A stretch of 15,928 nt of DNA from Eubacteriaceae bacterium (GTDB lineage: Bacteria; Bacillota; Clostridia; Eubacteriales; Alkalibacteraceae). Shown here piece after piece: positions 6,996 to 12,211 of the stretch (position 1 is the first letter of the stretch; each line of letters starts with the position of its first letter). The position numbers were made by a program, and so were the translations under genes. The notes below the pieces were generated by a model, which was given only the letters and a program-made list of their open reading frames with translations, was not told where the DNA came from and searched no databases. The DNA is taken from assembly GCA_003446375.1 (NCBI GenBank), contig DMAW01000006.1:1-15928 (forward strand), written 5' to 3'.

Positions 6996-7018
6996 AAGAA
7001 TTTAAATAATCTTCTACT
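6991..7018 (+). terminator. Hairpin spanning the HD-gene stop codon
   Basis: AGTAGAAGA (6991-6999) pairs perfectly with TCTTCTACT (7010-7018) around a 10-nt AT-only loop; the TAG stop is inside the left arm. There is no T-run after it, so it may stabilize the 3' end rather than act as a classical terminator. Confidence 0.35.
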
Positions 7019-7025
7019 CGTCTGA

Positions 7026-7199
7026 TTAACTGAAAATGTATTAGAGGTTGATTTGTTCCCCTATACGACAGTCATTCTTGGATATATTCCCGTAAACGAT
7101 CCTTGAAAAAAAGAGCTTGGAACAATCTTAATTGATAGCTATCATGACCTCTCAAAGCATGTAGAGACGGTGGTACGACTACAACGCCAGAACCCTTGA
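7026..7199 (+). pseudogene. Decayed 3' fragments resembling a 23S rRNA uracil methyltransferase gene
   Basis: The 6996-7434 gap has no intact gene. In one frame it reads NVLEVDLFPYT (7035-7067), then YIPVNDP-stop-KKELGTIL, then KHVETVVRLQRQNP-stop (7149-7199). In RlmD/RumA-type methyltransferases the C-terminus has SCNPxTLxxEL, then VDLFPxTxHVETVVLL. The pieces fit those motifs, but the DLFPYT block comes before rather than just next to HVETVV, and stops interrupt it. This looks like a rearranged remnant. Serine-recombinase conjugative elements are known to insert at this gene's 3' end, so an insertion or excision scar is possible. The rest, 7200-7368, shows only a small hairpin (ACGTG/CACGT, 7316-7329). 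Confidence 0.4.
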
Positions 7200-7368
7200 T
7201 TTTACTGGAGTTTAAGCACTTTTATGACTTCTTTAGTTTTAGCAAAAGTAGCGAAAATTACCCCCAAAAAGACCTAAAAAGGAGTATCAAAATCAAAATC
7301 TCAATATGACATGGTACGTGGGAACACGTCTACCAACAGTAGATTTTGAGGTTCAAAAATGGAAATTC

Positions 7369-7422
7369 AGATAGTAAAATGCCCTAGATTCAATTAGTAG
7401 AATCTAGGGCATTTTACTATCT
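7369..7422. terminator. Bidirectional intrinsic terminator (23-bp perfect stem)
   Basis: 7369-7391 and 7400-7422 are perfect inverted repeats with an 8-nt loop. The GC core GCCCTAGATTC/GAATCTAGGGC is flanked by AAAAT on the left and ATTTT on the right, so it works on both strands. It lies 12 bp beyond the antiporter stop and also faces the HD-gene end, the expected place between converging genes. Confidence 0.85.
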
Positions 7423-7434
7423 AAATTTATATTA

Positions 7435-8616
7435 TTAATCATCTTTTTTTAACAATCGGCTATGCAAATGATCAATACCAATGGCGCCCAATGGAGCAGT
7501 AATCATAATTGCCAAAACAGCTACTGTCAATATGGTATTACCGGCTAATACACCCGCAGTTAGGGGAATTGATCCGATAGCGGCTTGAACAGTTGCTTTT
7601 GGTGTATAAGCAATTGAACAAAAAAGTCGTTCTTTAGGATTTAAATGAGTCTTTAAGAGACTGAAATTGACCCCAATGAGTCTGAAAAGAAGTGCTACTA
7701 AAATAAGGATAATTGCAGATATTCCAGCTTTTGGTATAAACTGTATATCCAAAACAGCACCGACAAGAACAAATAATAATATTTCAGCTCCGACCCAAAT
7801 TTTTGAGAATTTTCCCATTATCCTATTTGCTAAAAGTTCATACTGCTTGAGAATGGTTCCTCCTACAGCCATGACACCTAAAAGACCTGATAAAGGGACA
7901 AAAGCTTTGAGTATTGATTCCAATGTGACAATTAAAAATGAGACACATAGTATGATGATTACTTTTACTGTATCACGCATATGGATTTTTTTAAATAACC
8001 ATACCAGAATTTGCCCACTAATAAAGCCCACGATAAGACCTGTAATGATTGCAATAGGTACTTTAAATAGGTTTGCTGGATTGAAACCATTTCCACTATA
8101 CATCCCCATGAAAGCAGTGAATAAGACAATAACATAGACATCATCTACGGAAGCTCCAGCCATAATTAGTTGAGGAATACTTCTTTTTTTTCCATATCCC
8201 TCATCCATTAATTTTAACATTCTTGGTACAACAACTGCCGGAGAGACAGCGGCTACAACAGCTCCCATGATGGCAGCTTCAATATATGAAATATTAAATA
8301 GAATTGGTCCTAAAAGGGTTATTGAAATAATTTCAAAAGTAGCTGGAATAAAACACATGAGGATAGCAGGTCGTCCAACCTTTTTTAAGTCACGTAAATC
8401 AAGGGATAAACCTGCACGTATTAAAATGACAATAAGTGCAACTTCTCTTAAATCTGATGAAATGGATAAGATATTTGGCGATATTAGGTTTAATGCATGT
8501 GGACCAAGGATGACGCCGGTTAAAATCATTCCAAGCAATCCGGGTAGTTTTAGACGATTAAATAATCCGCTTAGTGAAAATCCAAGAATCATAATTAGTG
8601 CAATACTAGCTAACAT
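7435..8616 (-). CDS. CPA-family monovalent cation/proton antiporter, riboswitch-controlled
   Basis: The 393-residue, very hydrophobic protein has about 12 predicted membrane helices and fits the Na+/H+ exchanger domain of the CPA superfamily. Motifs: LPGLLGMILTGVILGPH (24-40) in the first helices; ILIRAGLSLD (64-73); the broken-helix region AAVSPAVVVPRML (122-134); and the paired acidic site GASVDDVYVI (154-163, D158-D159) that carries ions. There is no regulatory TrkA/RCK domain, so it is shorter than Kef-type proteins. ATG at 8614-8616 has AAAGGAGG at 8623-8630, 6 nt upstream. A fluoride riboswitch and terminator (8639-8730) lie just upstream, implying a fluoride-response role: direct export, or cation/proton exchange easing fluoride stress. 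The ion carried cannot be decided from sequence. Confidence 0.88.
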   Translation of the reverse strand: MLASIALIMILGFSLSGLFNRLKLPGLLGMILTGVILGPHALNLISPNILSISSDLREVALIVILIRAGLSLDLRDLKKVGRPAILMCFIPATFEIISITLLGPILFNISYIEAAIMGAVVAAVSPAVVVPRMLKLMDEGYGKKRSIPQLIMAGASVDDVYVIVLFTAFMGMYSGNGFNPANLFKVPIAIITGLIVGFISGQILVWLFKKIHMRDTVKVIIILCVSFLIVTLESILKAFVPLSGLLGVMAVGGTILKQYELLANRIMGKFSKIWVGAEILLFVLVGAVLDIQFIPKAGISAIILILVALLFRLIGVNFSLLKTHLNPKERLFCSIAYTPKATVQAAIGSIPLTAGVLAGNTILTVAVLAIMITAPLGAIGIDHLHSRLLKKDD

Positions 8617-8638
8617 AGAAAGCCTCCTTTAATATAAT

Positions 8639-8688
8639 AAAAAAGCTGATGAGTCTGTGAAAAATAAAAAATCACAGAAGTCATCAGC
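8639..8688 (-). terminator. Riboswitch expression-platform terminator
   Basis: On the minus strand GCTGATGA and CTGTGA pair with TCACAG and TCATCAGC, giving a long stem with an AT-rich loop, followed by six T's (8644-8639). The 5' arm includes the GCTGATGACTTCT element that the aptamer needs. Folding of aptamer and terminator is thus mutually exclusive, so ligand would switch the antiporter gene on. Confidence 0.85.
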
Positions 8689-8730
8689 AAATTTGCGGCT
8701 CAAGCTAAGCTTAGGGAGAACTTCATTCCC
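8673..8730 (-). promoter_or_regulatory. Fluoride riboswitch aptamer (crcB motif)
   Basis: Read on the minus strand from 8730, it starts GGGAATGAAGTTCTCCC TAA and ends GCTGATGACTTCT. This follows the crcB-motif pattern: GGxGATGxxGTTCxCC, then TAA, a variable P3 arm, then GCTGATGxCTxCT, whose 3' bases form the pseudoknot. The length of about 58 nt suits the class. P3 pairing is weak to my eye, and the usual AAC is AAG here. The overlapping terminator and the transporter gene 56 nt further on support the call strongly. Confidence 0.85.
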
Positions 8731-8739
8731 AATAATATG

Positions 8740-8768
8740 AATTTATCATAATCAGTATTAATTTTCAA
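8740..8768 (-). promoter_or_regulatory. Probable promoter of the riboswitch-antiporter transcript
   Basis: On the minus strand TTGAAA (8768-8763), a 17-nt spacer and TAAATT (8745-8740) would start transcription near 8733, just before the aptamer's first G. A TTGACA (8776-8771) overlapping the corA stop is an alternative -35. The -10 is a poor match, so confidence is limited. Confidence 0.4.
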
Positions 8769-8772
8769 CATG

Positions 8773-9705
8773 TCAAAACATTTTTTTCTTTACCATGAAA
8801 AGAGCCAGAATAGTTGATAACCCTAAAGAAATTGCGATTATTATAATAAACGCATAAGGCTGCATAGACAAAGGAACAGGTACATTCATTCCAAAAAAGC
8901 TTGCAATCATTGTAGGAATAGTAAGTACAATTGTCACTGAGGTTAAAAACTTCATTACAATGTTTAGATTGTTTGAAATAATAGAAGCAAAAGCATCCAT
9001 CATTCCGCTTAAAATATTGCTATAGATATTGGCCATTTCAATAGCTTGCTTATTTTCAATAATAACATCTTCAAGTAAATCTTCATCTTCAGGATATTTT
9101 TTAATCGCATCAAGTTTGAGCATTTTTTCAAGAACAATTTCATTACTTCTTAAAGAAGTAGAAAAATAAACTAAGCTTTTTTCTAAATCCAACAGTTGAA
9201 TTAATTCTCTGTTTTTCATAGATTTATGCAGTTCGCGTTCAATACTAAGGCTCATACGATCAATTTGCTTCAAATATTGAAGGTAATAAGTTGCATTTTT
9301 GAAAAGTAATTGAAGTATAAAGCGACTTTTCTTGAAAGTGTAGAAACTTTTAATTTTACCAGACATAAAATCACTTAGTAATGGGATTGCCTTTAGACAT
9401 ATTGTTATAATATTTTCACCGAATAAAATGATTCCCATGGGTAATGTTGTATAAATTTTTGAACTCTCATTTTCTTCAAAAATAGGAACATCTACTAAAA
9501 TGAGCGTACAATTCTCATCTACTTCTATTCTTGATCTTTCCTCTTCATCAAGAGCTGCTCGTAAATGGTCTTGTGGAATTGAAAATGAATTACTTATTAT
9601 ATTGATTTCTTCCTCTGTTGGATTAATCATATTAATCCAGATGTTATCTTGAATTTCATTTAATTGGATTAAAGATTCATTGAGTGTTTTAAAATACTTG
9701 ATCAT
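8773..9705 (-). CDS. corA: CorA-family divalent metal-ion transporter
   Basis: The 310-residue protein has CorA architecture: a cytoplasmic alpha/beta N-terminal domain (NIWINMINPTEEEINIIS near 21-38; LILVDVPIF near 68-76), a long helical stalk (about 125-250), then two C-terminal membrane helices (about 253-271 and 285-304). The selectivity motif GMN (272-274, in FGMNVP) ends the first, and a lysine-rich tail (VKKKMF) follows the second. CorA pentamers let Mg2+ (sometimes Co2+ or Ni2+) enter passively. ATG at 9703-9705 has AAAGGAG upstream on the minus strand. A good promoter at 9959-9987 gives a leader of about 245 nt with a small reading frame, suggesting leader-based control. I see no M-box. 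No terminator separates it from the riboswitch, so read-through could reach the antiporter. Confidence 0.92.
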   Translation of the reverse strand: MIKYFKTLNESLIQLNEIQDNIWINMINPTEEEINIISNSFSIPQDHLRAALDEEERSRIEVDENCTLILVDVPIFEENESSKIYTTLPMGIILFGENIITICLKAIPLLSDFMSGKIKSFYTFKKSRFILQLLFKNATYYLQYLKQIDRMSLSIERELHKSMKNRELIQLLDLEKSLVYFSTSLRSNEIVLEKMLKLDAIKKYPEDEDLLEDVIIENKQAIEMANIYSNILSGMMDAFASIISNNLNIVMKFLTSVTIVLTIPTMIASFFGMNVPVPLSMQPYAFIIIIAISLGLSTILALFMVKKKMF

Positions 9706-9824
9706 AATAATCTCCTTTCAATACTTAGAATAATGTGAGCACACAAAAGCGATCTTTATGATTACATGTCTCAAGCGTTTTTTCTCACAGTAAACTTAGT
9801 ATACGGGATTAATACAAGATATAA

Positions 9825-9911
9825 TCAAATATACATAAAGGTAATCATATAGATATTAAGGTGCTTTATTAAATTTTGATTGTAACAACTATGTTCAGGA
9901 CCACTATCCAT
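9825..9911 (-). CDS. Possible 28-codon leader peptide upstream of corA
   Basis: The frame encodes MDSGPEHSCYNQ... and ends with TGA at 9827-9825. It has a strong ribosome binding site (AGGAAGAGGTGAG on the minus strand, just before the ATG), and the promoter at 9959-9987 lies about 40 bp upstream. It ends 119 bp before corA. A weak TGTGAG/CTCACA stem (9733-9788) lies between. I recognise no homologue. Metal-ion transporter genes in some bacteria have leader peptides, which is the only functional hint. It could be a chance frame. Confidence 0.35.
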   Translation of the reverse strand: MDSGPEHSCYNQNLIKHLNIYMITFMYI

Positions 9912-9958
9912 ATATCTCACCTCTTCCTTAACATGAAAAGTATTAAAACTATCAAATA

Positions 9959-9987
9959 ATTATACATCAATTGCCAAAACTATTCAA
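9959..9987 (-). promoter_or_regulatory. Promoter for the corA leader transcript
   Basis: On the minus strand: -35 TTGAAT (9987-9982), 17-nt spacer, and perfect -10 TATAAT (9964-9959). Transcription would start near 9952. The remainder of 9706-10025 is AT-rich leader holding the small frame at 9825-9911. Confidence 0.6.
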
Positions 9988-10025
9988 TAATAACATTGAT
10001 AACTTGATAACTAACTAAAAGAGTA

Positions 10026-10241
10026 TTATATCTTATCCCCATTCTTATCAACAAAAAATCCCTCAAACTCACAATCTAAAGCCTTTGCAATCGCTTCTAA
10101 TTCATTCACAGAGAAGTTATCTCTTTTGAATTTATTTGCCATGTTCTGATTTGTGGTTTTAAGTCTTTTGCTAAGTTCTATTATCGTTACATTCTTTCTT
10201 TTTAGTAAAATCCGAATTTTTTCACCCATCGTTAATTTCAT
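10026..10241 (-). CDS. XRE-family helix-turn-helix regulator
   Basis: The 71-residue protein is essentially one Cro/C1-type DNA-binding domain: MGEKIRILLKRKNVTIIELS (helices 1-2), then KRLKTTNQNMANKFKRDNFS around the recognition helix, and VNELEAIAKALDCEFEGFFV closing the five-helix fold. The ATG at 10239-10241 has AGGTGAT upstream on the minus strand. It diverges from parA, and the 170-bp gap between them holds nested inverted repeats that overlap its own likely promoter (TTGCAG 10293-10288, TATTAT 10270-10265). It probably represses itself and tunes the start of the conjugative-element module. It marks the leftmost recognisable gene of that element. Confidence 0.85.
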   Translation of the reverse strand: MKLTMGEKIRILLKRKNVTIIELSKRLKTTNQNMANKFKRDNFSVNELEAIAKALDCEFEGFFVDKNGDKI

Positions 10242-10267
10242 TAATTATCACCTACCTAAGTTAGATA

Positions 10268-10320
10268 ATACACCTATTAGTGAATATCTGCAATGATTTT
10301 GCAGAATGGCTTAGGTGTAT
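10268..10320. promoter_or_regulatory. Nested inverted repeats, operator region between XRE gene and parA
   Basis: Outer arms ATACACCTA (10268-10276) and TAGGTGTAT (10312-10320) are perfect, and inside them TCTGCAA (10287-10293) and TTGCAGA (10299-10305) are perfect too. CTAAGTTAG (10256-10264) adds a third symmetric site. The arms cover the -35 box of the XRE gene, as expected for autoregulatory operators. Confidence 0.55.
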
Positions 10321-10343
10321 AGAAAAGTAAAATAAGAGAAGTA

Positions 10344-10372
10344 TTGATTGTATTAATTATAAAATGTATTAT
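10344..10372 (+). promoter_or_regulatory. Promoter of parA-parB-methylase operon
   Basis: TTGATT (10344-10349), a 17-nt spacer and TATTAT (10367-10372) lie 41 bp before the parA ATG. Two near-identical decamers, TTATAAAATG (10357-10366) and TTATAAAGTG (10377-10386), spaced 20 bp, flank the -10 box and may be regulatory. Confidence 0.5.
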
Positions 10373-10413
10373 CACATTATAAAGTGAATATCAGAAAGGA
10401 GCAAAAAAAAATT

Positions 10414-11196
10414 ATGAGTAAAATTATAGCTGTAGCATCCCAAAAAGGTGGGGTAGCCAAAAGCACGACTTGTAGGAACGTAGCAACAATCTTGGCAAAG
10501 GAGGGTTACAAGGTACTCGCAATCGATACGGATAATCAAGCATCCATGACTGACTGCTTTGGTATTGAAAAGCCAGAAACACTTGATACAACACTGTACC
10601 ATTTGATGATGGCTGTTATGAATGAAGATGATCTTCCACCAAAAGAAAGCTACATACTAAACAGGGATGGCGTGGATGTCATCCCCAGCAGTATTGAAAT
10701 GTCAGCCATTGAAATGAACTTGGTCAGTACCATGAGTAGGGAATACGTCTTAAAAACAATTACAGAAAAGCTTAAATCAGATTATGATTACATCATTGTA
10801 GATTCAGCACCATCTTTAGGCTTGATGACATTAAATGTACTAGCTGCTTGCGACAGTGTATTGATTCCTGCAACACCGGAGTACCTATCAGTAAAAGGAC
10901 TGGAGTTATTGCTTCAAACGATTATGAAGATAAAACGTCGTATAAATCCAAGGATTACTTTTGAAGGCATTCTGCTAACAATGTTTGATGAAAGAACCAA
11001 TCTATCCAAGAACATGATTGAAATGGTGGATGAAGCTTATGGTGAGCATATCAAAGTGTTTGATATTAGAATTCCTAAGTCAGTAAAAGTTGGAGAAGCC
11101 AATCTTCAAAGTAAATGTATTGTAGATTATATGCCAACAAATAAAGCTGCAATTGCATATCAGGAACTAGTAAAGGAGTTGATTTATAATGGATAA
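10414..11196 (+). CDS. parA: ParA-family partition ATPase
   Basis: The 260-residue protein begins MSKIIAVASQKGGVAKST with the deviant Walker A motif KGGVAKST of ParA/Soj ATPases. It continues with the Walker A' element VLAIDTDNQASMTDCFG and the Walker B region YIIVDSAPSLGLMTLNVLAA. ParA binds DNA non-specifically in the ATP state and, with ParB, keeps replicons or excised conjugative elements from being lost. ATG 10414 is chosen because AAAGGAG (10395-10401) precedes it and the family starts this way; the in-frame GTG at 10384 has no ribosome binding site. The stop overlaps the parB start by 8 bp. This gene order opens the conserved backbone of many clostridial conjugative elements. Confidence 0.93.
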   Translation: MSKIIAVASQKGGVAKSTTCRNVATILAKEGYKVLAIDTDNQASMTDCFGIEKPETLDTTLYHLMMAVMNEDDLPPKESYILNRDGVDVIPSSIEMSAIEMNLVSTMSREYVLKTITEKLKSDYDYIIVDSAPSLGLMTLNVLAACDSVLIPATPEYLSVKGLELLLQTIMKIKRRINPRITFEGILLTMFDERTNLSKNMIEMVDEAYGEHIKVFDIRIPKSVKVGEANLQSKCIVDYMPTNKAAIAYQELVKELIYNG

Positions 11197-12211
11197 AACA
11201 AAAATGAAAAAAGTTGAAACCTTTGCCTCAATATTTGGTGAAGAGCATAGTGAAGTGCCATCTGAAAAAACAGATGGCACGACGTCATTAAAGCTTAACG
11301 ATCTTATCCCTTTTAGGAACCATCCATTCAAGCTTTATGAAGGGGAACGATTCAATGACATGGTTGAGAGTATTAAAAATTATGGCGTGATTGTTCCCAT
11401 TGTTGTAAGAAAAATGGATGATAAGTATGAAATATTATCTGGCCATAACAGAGTTAATGCGGCTAAAGAAGCTGGATTAACTGAAGTTCCAACAGTTATT
11501 AAAGAAGGACTTACAGAAGAAGAAGCGACACTCATTGTCACTGAAACAAATTTAATGCAACGATCTTTTTCAGATTTAGCTTACTCAGAACGAGCCACGG
11601 TTATTGCTACTAGACATACAGCCATGAAGAAACAAGGTGTAAGAAATGATCTGCTAGATGAAATTGAAAAGCTATCGAAAGCTCCTGATTTGTCAGCTGA
11701 TTCAACTTTTCGCCCAATGGGCGAAAAGTTAAGGTCTGATCAAAACATTGGTGAAGAATACGGTATTTCTCCAAGAAATATATCAAGATACTTACGTATT
11801 AACGAATTAAATGCTCCATTAAAAGACTTAGTTGATGAAGGCAAAATTGCCATGCGAGCTGGTGTAGATCTTTCCTATCTATCACAGGAAAATCAAGAAA
11901 TGGTGGAGGCTATTATTTCTGAAAATACCTTTAAAGTAGATATGAAAAAAGCGACTCTTTTGAGAAAGCATGAGAAAGAGGGTAACCTAAACTGGAATAC
12001 AGCCCAAAAGTTTATCAGTGGTGATATGCTCAAAAGCACTGGTAAAGTCAAACCATTTAAGCTTCAACCCACAATCATTTCAAAGTATTTTAATCCAAAT
12101 GAGGACAAGAAGGCTATTGAAAAAACAATTGAAAAAGCTCTGGATTTTTACTTTAGCCAGATGAAAAACCAATCACATGATATTGAGGAGGGGGAGGAGA
12201 TGATTGAGTAG
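11189..12211 (+). CDS. parB: ParB-family partition/DNA-binding protein
   Basis: The 340-residue protein has a ParB N-terminal (CTPase-type) domain: LKLNDLIPFRNHPFKLYEGE (about 34-53), FNDMVESIKNYGVIVPIVVR (about 55-74) and SGHNRVNAAKEAG (about 89-101), equivalent to the GEHRxRA box, with TETNLMQRSFS after it. A central helix-turn-helix follows (IGEEYGISPRNISRYLRI, about 187-204), then a variable C-terminus with an acidic tail. It starts inside the parA end with AAAGGAG at 11172-11178, and its own stop overlaps the methylase start, so the three genes are translationally coupled. The coding sequence holds two perfect hairpins (11255-11280, 11704-11730). No canonical parS (TGTTTCACGTGAAACA) was noticed nearby. 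Confidence 0.9.
   Translation: MDKTKMKKVETFASIFGEEHSEVPSEKTDGTTSLKLNDLIPFRNHPFKLYEGERFNDMVESIKNYGVIVPIVVRKMDDKYEILSGHNRVNAAKEAGLTEVPTVIKEGLTEEEATLIVTETNLMQRSFSDLAYSERATVIATRHTAMKKQGVRNDLLDEIEKLSKAPDLSADSTFRPMGEKLRSDQNIGEEYGISPRNISRYLRINELNAPLKDLVDEGKIAMRAGVDLSYLSQENQEMVEAIISENTFKVDMKKATLLRKHEKEGNLNWNTAQKFISGDMLKSTGKVKPFKLQPTIISKYFNPNEDKKAIEKTIEKALDFYFSQMKNQSHDIEEGEEMIE
11255..11280. repeat. Perfect 10-bp inverted repeat inside parB
   Basis: GTGCCATCTG (11255-11264) and CAGATGGCAC (11271-11280) are exact inverted repeats around an AAAAAA loop, encoding residues near VPSEKTDGTT. No T-run follows. It could be a ParB site, an mRNA structure, or coding coincidence. Confidence 0.6.
11704..11730. 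repeat. Perfect 12-bp inverted repeat inside parB
   Basis: AACTTTTCGCCC (11704-11715) and GGGCGAAAAGTT (11719-11730) are exact inverted repeats with a 3-nt AAT loop. They encode STFRPMGEKLR, between the ParB box and the helix-turn-helix. No T-run follows. Confidence 0.65.

Noticed and set aside
7667..8137. 156-codon plus-strand open frame
   Set aside because: It is antisense to the antiporter gene, has no recognisable domain, and its composition mirrors the hydrophobic codons of the opposite strand.
8267..8632. 121-codon plus-strand open frame over the antiporter start
   Set aside because: It is also an antisense shadow of the antiporter gene, with no ribosome binding site or family motif.
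9706..9958. Magnesium M-box riboswitch upstream of corA
   Set aside because: The leader is long enough, but I see none of the conserved M-box core, no strong multi-helix structure and no terminator.
10384..10413. GTG start 30 bp upstream for parA
   Set aside because: It has no ribosome binding site, whereas AAAGGAG precedes ATG 10414, which also gives the typical ParA N-terminus.
10261..12211. Canonical parS site near parA-parB
   Set aside because: No sequence close to TGTTTCACGTGAAACA was found; the hairpins in parB have different sequences.
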